Source: Dyadobacter sp. CECT 9275 (GTDB lineage: Bacteria > Bacteroidota > Bacteroidia > Cytophagales > Spirosomataceae). Taken from it: 64,000 bases of DNA. Below are positions 8,613 to 18,616 of this stretch, piece by piece. The position numbers and the translations under genes are program-made. Each line of letters starts with the position of its first letter. The stretch's first letter is position 1. The stretch covers positions 1,984,001 to 2,048,000 of the forward strand of contig NZ_CAJRAF010000002.1 of the NCBI RefSeq assembly GCF_907164905.1, in the 5' to 3' direction. The notes beneath the pieces were generated by a model. That model was not told the DNA's origin. It did no database searches and was given only the letters and a program-made list of their open reading frames with translations.

Positions 8613-9686
8613 TCAGGATACTCTGACGTAGCTGCCAAGCCATTTTAAATGGCTTCCATATATGTGCATTATTTCCTTAACAGGCTCGTCTTCGATATGC
8701 CCCAGGAATTCAACCAGGAACCAGGTTCTGAAAGCAGACTCTCCGCGCAAAGGACGGCTTTCGATCTTAGTCAGGTTAATGCCCCGGTCGTTAAATTCTT
8801 TCAAAAACTCATACAATACGCCTGGCCGGTTGGTATTAGGTAAATTAGCAATGATCGTGGTTTTATCCGCATTGCTTTTTGCATTCAGGATATCTTTGGC
8901 AAGAATCAGAAAGCGCGTTTTGTTCTGATCGCTGTCTTCAATATTTTCAAATAAAATAGGAACACCAAAAAGCCGCGCAGAGATTGAGGAGCAAACTGCG
9001 GCCGAATCAGGCTCTTCGGATGCCAGCTTGGCCGCTTTAGATGTAGAATCAACCGGAATGATCTCCACCCCCAGGCCATCAAGATATTCACTGAGAAACT
9101 TACCGCACTGCCGGAAAGCAATATCCTTAGAATAAATACGCTTAATATGTTTAAGTGAGTCGGCCTGTGATGCAAAAGCGAAGTGGACAGGTAAAAGTAG
9201 CTCCGCCACGATCGTCAGATTTTTCTCTCGCAAAAAATCCACAGTTTCTACTACAATCCCTTCCTGATTATTTTCGATGGGTACCACCCCGAATTTTGCC
9301 CGGCCGGTTTCCACACTTTCAAATACCGAGTGAATGGTGGGAAGCACGAGGTATTCACTCATGGCACCGAAACGTCCTTCGGCCGCCTGGTGCGTAAAGC
9401 TGCCTTCGGGCCCCAGAAAAGATACCCGCTCGGGCAATTCCATATTTCTTGACACGGCAAAGATTTCGAAGAAAATGGCGTCAATAGCCTGCCGCGTTAA
9501 CAGCCCGGAATTTTTCTTCTCCAGCCTTTCCAAAATCTGCTTCTCCCGCTCGGGGCGGTAAATAATTGAATTGGACGAACGTTTCAGTTCGCCCACCTGA
9601 TGCACCAGCTCCATACGTTCATTAAGGATGTCCAGGAGCTGGTCATCTAATGCGTCAATCCGGTTTCTTAAATCTTCTAATTTCAC
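8613..9686 (-). CDS. pheA: Bifunctional chorismate mutase/prephenate dehydratase
   Basis: 357 residues; converts chorismate to prephenate and then to phenylpyruvate in phenylalanine synthesis. An AroQ-type chorismate mutase helix bundle spans residues 1-85 (LRNRIDALDDQLLDILNERM). The dehydratase domain starts at VSFLGPEGSFTHQAA (about 88) and has the KTRFLIL segment with the catalytic Thr-Arg-Phe. A C-terminal ACT domain (about 275-350) carries NLTKIESRPLRG, the phenylalanine-binding ESRP motif, so feedback inhibition by Phe is expected. The usual PIENS(T/I)EG motif reads PIENNQEG here. It lies downstream of parE on the same strand, with a 45-base gap. Confidence 0.95.
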   Translation of the reverse strand: MKLEDLRNRIDALDDQLLDILNERMELVHQVGELKRSSNSIIYRPEREKQILERLEKKNSGLLTRQAIDAIFFEIFAVSRNMELPERVSFLGPEGSFTHQAAEGRFGAMSEYLVLPTIHSVFESVETGRAKFGVVPIENNQEGIVVETVDFLREKNLTIVAELLLPVHFAFASQADSLKHIKRIYSKDIAFRQCGKFLSEYLDGLGVEIIPVDSTSKAAKLASEEPDSAAVCSSISARLFGVPILFENIEDSDQNKTRFLILAKDILNAKSNADKTTIIANLPNTNRPGVLYEFLKEFNDRGINLTKIESRPLRGESAFRTWFLVEFLGHIEDEPVKEIMHIYGSHLKWLGSYVRVS

Positions 9687-9731
9687 AAAAAATATTTATA
9701 ATGAATAAAATGAAGGGCTACTTACATGACG

Positions 9732-11606
9732 TTATACCGCCATTGCAAGTTCCTCTATATTCTTTTCTACTTTGAGATTATCAATAATGAACCGCTGCCT
9801 TTCAGGTGTATTTTTGCCCATGAAATAGGTCAGCAGCTTTTGAATAGATGTTTCTTTCTGTAGAATAATGGGTTCCAGGTGCATGTCTTCCCCTATGAAT
9901 TTACCAAACTCCTCCGGAGATATCTCCCCTAATCCTTTAAAACGCGTTATTTCCGGTTTACTACCCAATTTATTTATTGCCGCCTGTTTTTCTTCTTCTG
10001 AATAACAGTATATGGTTTCCTTCTTGTTTCTGACGCGGAAAAGCGGAGTTTCCAGGACATAAAGGTGTCCGTTACGAACCACGTCCGGGAAAAACTGTAA
10101 AAAGAATGTCATCAGCAACAGCCTGATGTGCATACCATCCACATCCGCATCGGTAGCGATCACGATCCGGTGAAATCTCAGGTTTTCAACACCATTTTCT
10201 ATGTCAAGCGCATGCTGTAGGAGGTTAAACTCTTCGTTTTCGTAAACGATCTTTTTATTTAGCCCAAAACAATTCAATGGCTTACCCCTCAGGCTGAATA
10301 CAGCCTGTGTCTGAATGTTCCTCGATTTGGTGATAGAGCCGCTCGCAGAGTCCCCCTCCGTTATGAACAAGGTACTTTCATATCGCAGGTCATTTTTCAA
10401 ATCGGTCAGATGCAGACGGCAATCCCGCAGTTTTTTGTTGTGCAGATTTGCCTTTTTGGCCCTGTCGTTGGCCAGTTTCTTAATACCCGCAAGTTCCTTC
10501 CGCTCACGTTCCGACTGCTCTATCCGTTTCTTAATCGCATCCCGCGTTTCAGGGTGCATGTGCAGATAATTATCGAGCCGCTCCTTTATGAAATCATTCA
10601 CAAAGGTTCTGACCGTGGGGCTGTTAGGATCCGGAGTAACAGTATTTGAACCTAGTTTTGTTTTAGTCTGCGACTCAAAAACAGGCTCCTGGATCCGTAC
10701 CGCTATGGCTGCAATGATGGATGAACGAACATCCTCGGGTGCATAATCCTTGCCATAATGCTCTCTCACCGCGCGCACCACAGATTCCCGGAACGCCGCA
10801 AGGTGTGTTCCTCCCTGGGTGGTATACTGTCCGTTGACAAACGAATAGTACTCCTCGCCATACTGGTTTCCGTGTGTCATGGCAAACTCAATATCCTCTC
10901 CTTTTAAGTGGATGATCGGATACCGGATCGACTCCTCATCTGATTTGCTCTGAAGAAGGTCCAGTAACCCGTTTTGGGAAATATATTTCTGTCCATTGAA
11001 ATTAATTGTCAGCCCGGCGTTCAGGTAACAGTAATTCCAGATCATATTATTCAAAAACTGAGGTATGTACCTGAAATTCTTGAAAATAGTAGCATCCGGT
11101 TCAAAAACAATGTGGGTACCATTCCGTTGGCTGGTCGGATCCTCTCCGGATTCATTCACCAGTACGCCCTGCTGAAATTCAGCATTTTTTGATTTTCCGT
11201 CCCTGTATGAGCTTACCTTAAAATAATTGGAAAGTGCATTCACCGCCTTGGTACCGACACCGTTGAGCCCTACCGATTTCTGAAAAGCGCCGGAATCGTA
11301 TTTCCCTCCGGTATTGATTTTTGAAACACAGTCCACCACCTTTCCTAAAGGGATACCCCGGCCATAATCCCGAACCTCCACCCGGTGCTCTGATATTTTT
11401 ATTTCGATGGTTTTCCCATTTCCCATCATGTGTTCATCAATGGAATTATCCACTATCTCCTTGACCAATACATAAATTCCATCGTCGATAGAAGCGCCGT
11501 CCCCCAGTTTACCGATGTACATCCCAGGCCGCAGACGGATGTGCTCCTTCCAGTCCAGTGACTTTATACTACCCTCATCGTACTGAACGTTAGTCGTGTT
11601 CTCCAT
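9732..11606 (-). CDS. parE: DNA topoisomerase IV subunit B
   Basis: 624 residues, the ATPase subunit of a type IIA topoisomerase. The GHKL ATPase domain has [11 protein letters not shown] (Glu50, Asn54) and [16 protein letters not shown] (313-320) is the switch-lysine loop. The TOPRIM domain follows with [10 protein letters not shown] (Glu417) and [10 protein letters not shown]. The length and the C-terminal end match Bacteroidota ParE rather than GyrB, which is longer, but the GyrB/ParE distinction rests on recognition. The partner parC is not in the window. The gene is transcribed divergently from the polysaccharide locus and is followed by pheA. Confidence 0.9.
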   Translation of the reverse strand: MENTTNVQYDEGSIKSLDWKEHIRLRPGMYIGKLGDGASIDDGIYVLVKEIVDNSIDEHMMGNGKTIEIKISEHRVEVRDYGRGIPLGKVVDCVSKINTGGKYDSGAFQKSVGLNGVGTKAVNALSNYFKVSSYRDGKSKNAEFQQGVLVNESGEDPTSQRNGTHIVFEPDATIFKNFRYIPQFLNNMIWNYCYLNAGLTINFNGQKYISQNGLLDLLQSKSDEESIRYPIIHLKGEDIEFAMTHGNQYGEEYYSFVNGQYTTQGGTHLAAFRESVVRAVREHYGKDYAPEDVRSSIIAAIAVRIQEPVFESQTKTKLGSNTVTPDPNSPTVRTFVNDFIKERLDNYLHMHPETRDAIKKRIEQSERERKELAGIKKLANDRAKKANLHNKKLRDCRLHLTDLKNDLRYESTLFITEGDSASGSITKSRNIQTQAVFSLRGKPLNCFGLNKKIVYENEEFNLLQHALDIENGVENLRFHRIVIATDADVDGMHIRLLLMTFFLQFFPDVVRNGHLYVLETPLFRVRNKKETIYCYSEEEKQAAINKLGSKPEITRFKGLGEISPEEFGKFIGEDMHLEPIILQKETSIQKLLTYFMGKNTPERQRFIIDNLKVEKNIEELAMAV

Positions 11607-11663
11607 AATTATAATTCAATCGCGTGTCGTTTTTTTTATTCGGGGATATTTTTTGGCAAGAAC

Positions 11664-11695
11664 TTGACATTAATACATCAAGAGTACTAACTTTG
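11664..11695 (+). promoter_or_regulatory. Bacteroidota-type promoter of the polysaccharide operon
   Basis: A TTGACA box at 11664 and a perfect TAnnTTTG box (TAACTTTG, 11688-11695) are separated as expected for -33/-7 elements of Bacteroidota sigma factor. The predicted transcript starts near 11702 and would have a leader of about 175 bases before the SLBB gene. Confidence 0.65.
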
Positions 11696-11876
11696 CAATA
11701 CAAAGTACTTTTTAACCGATTAATAGAAATTCTTTAAAAATAGGAAAAATCTAATTTACTTTGCTCCAAATATGAAAACCAAAACTCCGTTGCCTCCGTC
11801 CTGAAAAATCAAAAATAGTAAGTCTATCAATGGTTTTAATGAATTCATAGAATTTCCTGGTACAATAATACTTTAT

Positions 11877-14348
11877 ATGAACAGATTTAAGTTGGCAAAA
11901 AATTGTAAATATCTTCTACCCTATTTACTTAGCCTTGTTATCACAATACCAGCCTTGTCTCAGGTAGTTGCACCCAGTGCCCCGGCACCGTCTTCCGCAG
12001 GAACTTCCACTCAAGGGTCGGCAGGAGCCAATTCAGGAACTCAGCAAGGAAACAATTCTCCGCAAAATGCCAACCTGCAAAGTAATCCCCAGGGCAACAA
12101 TGCTAAAATATCGGATGCCAAAAATGCAGCCAACGCTGATACCCAGACCCAGGATGGAGGGGATCAGAGCAAGCAGAACCAGAAAACCTCAGCCACACTT
12201 TCTCCCGAGGAACAGGCAAAACTCCAACTGAGAAGCAAGATCTACGGGTACTCTATTTTTGCAGACAAAAACTTTAATCCGATACCTGATTTTCAGATTG
12301 TTACGCCATTAAATTATGTAGTGGGCCCTGGGGATCAGCTGAATGTATACCTCTATAACTACGCCGAAGCTACTTACGAGCTACTGGTGAACCGCGACGG
12401 TTTTATTACCATACCCCGGGTAGGGAATGTTTATGTTGCCGGACGGACAATTGAGGAAGTCAGAAAAATATTGATAGACAAATTCGCCAAATTCACACCC
12501 GGACTGCTCGGAACGGGAGGCGAAACCGCAAAAACCAAATTAATGGTGACGCTCGGCGAAACCCGTACCGTGAAAGTGTTTGTCACCGGTGAGGTGATCA
12601 ATCCGGGCGCCTACGAAATATCATCTATGGCCTCAGCCTTTAATGCTCTTTACCTGGCAGGCGGGCCAAACGAGATCGGATCATTCCGTGATGTGCGGGT
12701 AGTACGCGGCGGTAAAACGGTATCTCATCTGGACATCTATGACTTTTTATCTAACGGTAAAATTGACGGAGATATCAGGGTGCAGGACAATGATAACATT
12801 ATTGTAGGCTACTATCTGAAACGCGTTGAGGTAGCAGGACAGGTGAAACGCCCAGGCCTTTTTGAATTGAAAACGGAGGAAAAATTGGGTGATGCGCTTC
12901 AGTATGCCGGTGGCTTTGCCGACAAAGCATACCGTGGCCGTGTCAAAATCCAACGGATCACCTCTAGAGAGCGCAGGATTATTGATATCCCCGAAGAAGA
13001 ATACAAAACTTTCGAAATGGCTACCGGTGATTCGGTAAGTGTGGAAACAATTCTGGACCGGTTTGACAACATCGTGACCATTGAAGGCGCTGTAATGCGG
13101 CCGGGTAACTATGCGCTCGAAAACAGCCCTTCCCTTAAAAAGCTCATCGATAATGCTCAGGGTTTACGGGAGGACGCCTTTGTAGGGCGGATTAATGTCC
13201 TGCGTACCCGAACGGACCTCACCATTGAAAACATCTCACTGAATTACTCCGATATACTCAACAACACAGTGCCTGATCTGATGCTCGCAAGACTTGACCA
13301 GATCATTGTTCCTTCTAAATTCGAAATGGCGCAGTCGTCGTATATCAGCGTGGAAGGAGAGGTAAATAACCCCAAAGTTGGTGAGAATGAAGGGAAGTTT
13401 GCCTACACCGCCAACATGACCCTGGAAGACGCATTATTACTGGCGGGCGGACTGAAAGAATCAGCCTATTCAACGGAAGTGGAAGTAGTAAGGCGCAAAC
13501 GTAACAGTATCGCCGGAGCTGCAAATGCCCAGATCGCCGAAGTTTTCAAATTTGATGTCAACCGGGATCTCACCCTGAACAGCAAGGAAAGTAACTTTGT
13601 ACTTTACCCGTTTGATCAGATCATCGTCAGGAAATCACCTAATTACGTGGAGCAGCAGTCTGTTTTTGTAGAAGGTGAAGTACTGGTGAGTGGGCCCTTC
13701 AGCATTATAAACAAGAACGACAAGATCAGTGACATCATTAAAAGAGCAGGCGGCCTCACCGAACTGGCTTACCCGGAAGGAGCTACTCTTTTAAGAAGAA
13801 CAGTTGTAAAAAGCCTGGTAGAACCTACCAACTTCGAGGCTGAAGAAATGACGGAAAAAAGCATTAAAAAAGGAACCATCATCGGCGATCAGGCTAATGT
13901 TAAGGAAGAATCAATCGGTATAAAGCTGAAGAGCATACTGCGGAATCCCGGCTCGTTTGAAGACCTGGTGGTTCAGGAAGGAGATATCATCCGAATTCCG
14001 AAAAGACTCGAAACCGTACAGGTCAATGGTCAGGTGCTTTATCCAACCACGGTTAAATACGGAAAAGGACTTACTTTCATCGATTACATATCACAATCGG
14101 GCGGTTTCACAACCACTTCATTGAGAAAAAGCTCTTATGTTAAATATCCGAACGGTAATATTGACAGAACCCGCAGATTTATGTTCTTCAACGTATATCC
14201 CAAGGTAGAACCAGGTTCAGAAATTACGGTACCTACCAGGGCTGCTCCTTCGCTGACCCCGCAGGCGGCGATCCAGACAACCACCTCGGTACTGGGTTCT
14301 ATCATGTCTCTGATTCTGGCTGTTCTTGCTTTCCGATCTATCAATTAA
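11877..14348 (+). CDS. SLBB-domain polysaccharide export outer-membrane protein (Wza-like)
   Basis: 823 residues with a signal peptide (about 1-29). A low-complexity Ala/Ser/Gln/Asn-rich segment (about 30-112) follows. The polysaccharide-export domain (about 145-225) has YVVGPGDQLNVYLY and RDGFITIPRVGNVYVAG. Multiple SLBB repeats then follow, recognisable by recurrent VEGEV or VAGQVKRPG strands and AGGF/AGGL turns, and a hydrophobic C-terminal helix ends the protein. Proteins of this type form the outer-membrane exit channel for capsule or exopolysaccharide. The size is about twice that of E. coli Wza and fits the multi-SLBB form common in Bacteroidota. It is the first gene of the locus, and its TAA overlaps the next ATG by one base. 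Confidence 0.9.
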   Translation: MNRFKLAKNCKYLLPYLLSLVITIPALSQVVAPSAPAPSSAGTSTQGSAGANSGTQQGNNSPQNANLQSNPQGNNAKISDAKNAANADTQTQDGGDQSKQNQKTSATLSPEEQAKLQLRSKIYGYSIFADKNFNPIPDFQIVTPLNYVVGPGDQLNVYLYNYAEATYELLVNRDGFITIPRVGNVYVAGRTIEEVRKILIDKFAKFTPGLLGTGGETAKTKLMVTLGETRTVKVFVTGEVINPGAYEISSMASAFNALYLAGGPNEIGSFRDVRVVRGGKTVSHLDIYDFLSNGKIDGDIRVQDNDNIIVGYYLKRVEVAGQVKRPGLFELKTEEKLGDALQYAGGFADKAYRGRVKIQRITSRERRIIDIPEEEYKTFEMATGDSVSVETILDRFDNIVTIEGAVMRPGNYALENSPSLKKLIDNAQGLREDAFVGRINVLRTRTDLTIENISLNYSDILNNTVPDLMLARLDQIIVPSKFEMAQSSYISVEGEVNNPKVGENEGKFAYTANMTLEDALLLAGGLKESAYSTEVEVVRRKRNSIAGAANAQIAEVFKFDVNRDLTLNSKESNFVLYPFDQIIVRKSPNYVEQQSVFVEGEVLVSGPFSIINKNDKISDIIKRAGGLTELAYPEGATLLRRTVVKSLVEPTNFEAEEMTEKSIKKGTIIGDQANVKEESIGIKLKSILRNPGSFEDLVVQEGDIIRIPKRLETVQVNGQVLYPTTVKYGKGLTFIDYISQSGGFTTTSLRKSSYVKYPNGNIDRTRRFMFFNVYPKVEPGSEITVPTRAAPSLTPQAAIQTTTSVLGSIMSLILAVLAFRSIN

Positions 14349-15424
14349 TGACCATGTCTCAAAACACACCACAAGTTCCTGACGACCAACTGACACCCCG
14401 TGATGTCATTGAGAAGTTCATTGATATCAAAAATGCCCTGGTCAAAAACTGGAAAGCGCTGATTATCATCCCGCTCATTGGCTTTGGCATAGGCTATGCG
14501 CTGGATCTGTATCTGAAAGTACCCAACAAATACGAAGCAGAAGTAGTTTTTAACCTTGGTGGCGGGAGCCAGAGCAGCAGCTTTGGTGATATGGCTGGCT
14601 TGCTTGGCCTGGGAAATGCTCCTGATGCAAATATATTTACCGGAGAGAACTTCTTCTATTTCGTAAAATCAAGACCAGTACTGGAACGTAACCTGATGAA
14701 GGAAGTGGACCTGCATGGTAAAAAAATACTGCTTGCCAATTTCTATATTGATTCAAGCGGGATTAAGGAAGACGACTGGAAAGACAACCCTGAACGTCTT
14801 AAATTCCACTTCACCGAGCGTAATCCCGAAAAGTTCACCCGTGAAGCCCGCATCGTATTAAACGAACTGGTGACCAGAACAGCATCAGAAACTGACATAG
14901 CCACACTGGACCGCAAATCATCCTTTATTGCCTTGTCCACTCAAATGGAAAACGAGAATCTGGCAGGCCTTTGGGTGACACATCTATTGGAAACCGTGGA
15001 AGAAATGTACACGGAAAACCAGACCCAGAAAACAAGAAAAACCCTTCGTTTGTTGCAAGGGCGTGCCGATTCCCTCGCCAGAGTACTGGGAAAAACGGAA
15101 CATCAACTGGCCAGACAGATGGATTACAGCGAACAGATCATTTATCCTGAGGCAAAAATAGCTACCAACAGTACTGAGCGGAAGTCATCCTTCCTTCAGA
15201 CGTTGTACTACGAAGCCATGTCAAGTGTCGAAAAAATGCGTGTCTCGCTCGTGAGGGAAGCTCCGTTGTTCACCAAAATTGAAGATATCAAAGTTCCGCT
15301 GGATGTAAAGGCCGAAAGTAAAACCCGTGCCAAAATCGGTGTATTGGCAGGTATTATGATCGCGCTGGTATTCATCTATTTCAAGACAGTCTTCTCTTCG
15401 GTGCCTAAGAAAGAAAATATATAA
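14348..15424 (+). CDS. Wzz-like polysaccharide chain-length/co-polymerase protein
   Basis: 358 residues. TM1 at about 36-58 (NWKALIIIPLIGFGIGYALDL) and TM2 near the C-terminus (about 326-346, GVLAGIMIALVFIYF) flank a large extracytoplasmic, helical region, the classical arrangement of polysaccharide co-polymerases. There is no cytoplasmic tyrosine-kinase domain, so this is the PCP-1/Wzz or PCP-3/KpsE-like type. Next to an ABC exporter it could bridge the inner-membrane transporter and the SLBB exit channel. The start (ATG 14348) overlaps the stop of the SLBB gene by one base; a second ATG two codons later is possible. Confidence 0.85.
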   Translation: MTMSQNTPQVPDDQLTPRDVIEKFIDIKNALVKNWKALIIIPLIGFGIGYALDLYLKVPNKYEAEVVFNLGGGSQSSSFGDMAGLLGLGNAPDANIFTGENFFYFVKSRPVLERNLMKEVDLHGKKILLANFYIDSSGIKEDDWKDNPERLKFHFTERNPEKFTREARIVLNELVTRTASETDIATLDRKSSFIALSTQMENENLAGLWVTHLLETVEEMYTENQTQKTRKTLRLLQGRADSLARVLGKTEHQLARQMDYSEQIIYPEAKIATNSTERKSSFLQTLYYEAMSSVEKMRVSLVREAPLFTKIEDIKVPLDVKAESKTRAKIGVLAGIMIALVFIYFKTVFSSVPKKENI

Positions 15425-15431
15425 ATATTAT

Positions 15432-16259
15432 ATGCAACACTCTATTACAATAAAAGCAGGAGGTTCTGAGAAAGATTACTGGAAAGACTTGTGGCTCAAC
15501 AAGCAGCTTTTATGGATTTTATCCAAAAGAGATATCTCGGTAAGATACAAACAAACCCTGTTGGGAGTGGCATGGAGTGTGCTGCGTCCGTTGATGACCA
15601 TGACCGTCATGGTTTTTGTATTCAGTTACCTGGCAAAAATCAAGAGCGACCCGGGGGTTCCTTATCCGCTAATGGTATTGAGCGGGCTTACGATCTGGAC
15701 ATTTTTTGCAAACACGTTTACTCAGATCAGCAACAGTATACTCATTAACTCGAATCTTGTTTCAAAGGTATACTTTCCCCGGCTTCTGATGCCGCTCAGC
15801 TCCATTGCTGTGGGCTTTGTTGACTTCATTATTACTTTCGCTATATTTTTGCTGCTCTGCCTTTTTTTTCAGCATCCGCTTAGTTACAACATTATTTTTC
15901 TTCCGGTATTCGTATTGCTGACGTTTATCACTTCCTTAGGTTTTGGACTGTTTTTTGCTGTTCTTAATGTGAAATTCAGAGATATCGGCCAGTTGATACC
16001 CTTCATGGTACAGGTTGGTATGTATGCATGCCCGGTTGCTTACAGCAGCACGCTGGCAAAAGGTACCTGGTTTGAGAAGTATTACAATCTTAATCCCCTG
16101 GTAGGAATCATTGACGGTTTCAGGTGGTGCCTTCTTGGAAACAAAGCCTATTTTAACACAGACAGCCTGTATTCGACCACAATTATTTCGCTGATAATTC
16201 TCTTCCTGGCTTTAATTTATTTCCGTAAAAAGGAAAATACTTTCGTGGATCATATCTGA
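15432..16259 (+). CDS. ABC-2 type polysaccharide export permease (Wzm/KpsM-like)
   Basis: 275 residues with about six membrane segments. The cytoplasmic N-terminus contains LLWILSKRDISVRYKQT, the amphipathic 'gate helix' region typical of Wzm, KpsM and TagG permeases. Conserved features include GVAWSVLRPLM before TM1 and NLNPLVGIIDGFRW near the C-terminus. It moves lipid-linked or otherwise completed glycan across the inner membrane together with the ATPase encoded 18 bases downstream. It begins 7 bases after the Wzz-like gene. Confidence 0.92.
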   Translation: MQHSITIKAGGSEKDYWKDLWLNKQLLWILSKRDISVRYKQTLLGVAWSVLRPLMTMTVMVFVFSYLAKIKSDPGVPYPLMVLSGLTIWTFFANTFTQISNSILINSNLVSKVYFPRLLMPLSSIAVGFVDFIITFAIFLLLCLFFQHPLSYNIIFLPVFVLLTFITSLGFGLFFAVLNVKFRDIGQLIPFMVQVGMYACPVAYSSTLAKGTWFEKYYNLNPLVGIIDGFRWCLLGNKAYFNTDSLYSTTIISLIILFLALIYFRKKENTFVDHI

Positions 16260-16277
16260 TAATAGTTATTTTTGTAC

Positions 16278-17537
16278 ATGGCTGTAATCGTAGCTGAAAA
16301 TATCAGTAAAAAATATATAATCGATCACCAACAAAAACGTGGTGCGACGAATCTCAAGGATATTGTCTCTGAGAAGATAGACAAATTGTTCTCATCTAAG
16401 AATGGCACAAACACCTTTGCTGAAAAAGAAGAGTTTTGGGCTTTACGTGATGTAAACTTCAGTATCGACAAGGGTGACAGGATTGGTATCGTTGGCCACA
16501 ATGGTGCAGGAAAATCCACGCTTCTCAAAATACTGAGCCGCATTACTGAACCCACTACCGGAGAGATCAGAATCGACGGGCGCATTGCAAGCCTTCTCGA
16601 AGTTGGTACAGGTTTTCACCCTGAACTCACCGGGAGGGAAAATATCTTTCTCAACGGCGCGATCCTCGGTATGGCAAAAAGCGAGATCAAACATTCGTTC
16701 GACGCCATTGTTGATTTCGCCGGAGTTGAAAAATTTCTGGATACACCTGTAAAAAGATATTCTTCCGGGATGTATGTACGCCTGGGTTTTGCCATAGCTG
16801 CACATTTGAACCCTGAGATTCTGATCGTCGATGAAGTGCTCGCGGTTGGGGATACCGAGTTTCAGAAGAAATGCCTTGGCAAAATGCGGGACGTGTCGGA
16901 AAGCGGCAGGACGTTGCTTTTTGTGAGCCATAACCTGACCGCCATTCAGGCCTTGTGCAACAAATCCTTTTATTTCGAACGCGGCAATCTGATCGACCAG
17001 GGAGAAACCTCACAGATTGTCACCAAATATCTCAGCAAGGTTTCCCACAAGTCACTGGAAAAACACTGGGAAAATATGGATGATGCACCTGGAAATGACC
17101 AGGTACGCATCAAAAGTTTCAAACTTTTCCCTGAGTATCAGGATAATCTGTCGCATATTGATGTCAGGACGCCGATTAACTTTCAGTTCGAATTCTGGAA
17201 CATGGAAGAAGGTGCAAACCTGAACCTGAGTATGCATTTGTATACTTTCACGGGGGAGTGTATCTTTAATGTGGGTACGCAATCCGGGACCTTTGGCAGA
17301 GGTATCGTAACGGGTGTCTGTGAAATACCGGGGAATTTTCTTAATGACGGCTCCTATGTAGTTTCTATGATGATCGTAAAGGACACCAGCACAGTACTTT
17401 ACAACATGGAAGAAGCACTTGTTTTTGATATTGAAGATTACCGAGAAAATGTAACCTGGTATGGCAAATGGCCTGGCTATATTCGTCCCCAACTCAATTT
17501 TTCCATTCGTCAATCTGAACATGTAGTGAATGATTAA
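16278..17537 (+). CDS. Polysaccharide ABC exporter ATPase with Wzt-like C-terminal domain
   Basis: 419 residues from ATG 16278; a TTG two codons upstream is less likely. The ATPase domain (about 1-250) has Walker A GHNGAGKST, signature YSSGMYVRLGFAIA and Walker B ILIVDEVLAVGD. A C-terminal beta domain (about 272-415) follows that resembles the Wzt carbohydrate-binding domain, which in other bacteria recognises the non-reducing end of the finished O-antigen before export. This suggests export of a glycan with a specific terminal cap. It overlaps the aminotransferase gene by 8 nt. Confidence 0.9.
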   Translation: MAVIVAENISKKYIIDHQQKRGATNLKDIVSEKIDKLFSSKNGTNTFAEKEEFWALRDVNFSIDKGDRIGIVGHNGAGKSTLLKILSRITEPTTGEIRIDGRIASLLEVGTGFHPELTGRENIFLNGAILGMAKSEIKHSFDAIVDFAGVEKFLDTPVKRYSSGMYVRLGFAIAAHLNPEILIVDEVLAVGDTEFQKKCLGKMRDVSESGRTLLFVSHNLTAIQALCNKSFYFERGNLIDQGETSQIVTKYLSKVSHKSLEKHWENMDDAPGNDQVRIKSFKLFPEYQDNLSHIDVRTPINFQFEFWNMEEGANLNLSMHLYTFTGECIFNVGTQSGTFGRGIVTGVCEIPGNFLNDGSYVVSMMIVKDTSTVLYNMEEALVFDIEDYRENVTWYGKWPGYIRPQLNFSIRQSEHVVND

Positions 17538-18612
17538 TGTCACTAAAACCTTTTTACCAGATCAGGAACAGTATATTCAGTATGTTCGTGAGATCTGGGA
17601 CAGAGGCTACTTAACCAATAACGGCCCTGTACTGAAACAGCTTGAAGCCGAATTAAGAGAGTATCTGAATATAGATCAGTTATATTTTTGTACCAACGGG
17701 ACCATTGTACTTCAGATTGCCATCAAAGCTCTTCAGTTAAAGGGTGAAATTATCACAACGCCTTTTTCGTACTGTGCGACTTCCAATGCAATTCTTTGGG
17801 AAAACTGTGTTCCGGTATTTGTAGATATAGACGCCTCGACACTCAACATCAATCCGGATTTAATTGAAGATGCCATTACACCGGCCACCAGTGCTATTCT
17901 GGCAACGCATGTGTATGGTAATCCCTGTGAAATTGAGAAAATTGAAGAAATAGCCAAACGGCATCATCTTAAGGTAATTTACGACGCAGCACATGCCTTC
18001 GGAGTGAAGTATAAAAACCGTTCTTTACTTTCTTATGGCGATTTGAGTACCTGCAGTTTTCATTCTACCAAAGTATTTCATACTATTGAAGGCGGCATGC
18101 TGGTATCCAACCATCCCGAACTGCATGAAAAACTTCATCTGCTCCGGGCATTCGGACATCAGGGCGACGAGCTTTATTTATATGCGGGTATTAACGGCAA
18201 AAATTCAGAATTCCATGCTGCCATGGGACTGTGCATGCTTCCTCATGTAAAAGATATTATTGAAGCCCGGAAGGAGATTTTCTCCTGGTACGACAGTATG
18301 CTGAACTGGGATAACCTTTCCAGGCCAACGCTGCATCCGGAAATTGAATATAACTATTCGTATTATCCTGTTCTCCTGCCATCAGAAGCGCATCTTAAAG
18401 GCTTACTGGAAGTGCTTGCCAAAGAGGAGATTATTCCTCGAAGGTATTTTTATCCTTCACTCAATACACTCTCTTTCATGCCGGTTAAATACAGCTGCCC
18501 GGTTTCTGAGGATGTATCCCTCCGGGTGATAAGCCTGCCACTTTTTGTTGGCCTCTCCTATTCCGATACACAGCGGATCTGTAATATTATCAACGATTTT
18601 TTATCGCCATAA
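17530..18612 (+). CDS. DegT/DnrJ/EryC1-family sugar aminotransferase
   Basis: 360 residues, a PLP-dependent enzyme that would transfer an amino group to a nucleotide-linked keto-sugar. The PLP lysine is Lys181 in STCSFHSTKVFHT, the ring-stacking Asp is Asp152 in IYDAAHAFG, and TNGT near residue 56 matches the phosphate-binding region. The sequence resembles the FdtB/VioA-like group acting on dTDP-4- or 3-keto-6-deoxy hexoses, but the exact substrate is not determinable. Its location with an acetyltransferase and WbqC suggests production of an N-acylated amino sugar for the glycan. No dTDP-glucose synthesis genes (rmlA/rmlB) are in the window. Confidence 0.9.
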   Translation: MINVTKTFLPDQEQYIQYVREIWDRGYLTNNGPVLKQLEAELREYLNIDQLYFCTNGTIVLQIAIKALQLKGEIITTPFSYCATSNAILWENCVPVFVDIDASTLNINPDLIEDAITPATSAILATHVYGNPCEIEKIEEIAKRHHLKVIYDAAHAFGVKYKNRSLLSYGDLSTCSFHSTKVFHTIEGGMLVSNHPELHEKLHLLRAFGHQGDELYLYAGINGKNSEFHAAMGLCMLPHVKDIIEARKEIFSWYDSMLNWDNLSRPTLHPEIEYNYSYYPVLLPSEAHLKGLLEVLAKEEIIPRRYFYPSLNTLSFMPVKYSCPVSEDVSLRVISLPLFVGLSYSDTQRICNIINDFLSP

Positions 18613-18616
18613 TCTT

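Noticed and set aside
16272..16277. TTG two codons before the ATG as the start of the ABC exporter ATPase
   Set aside because: The ATG at 16278 gives the usual MAVIVAENISKKY start of Wzt-like ATPases, so the TTG is not needed.
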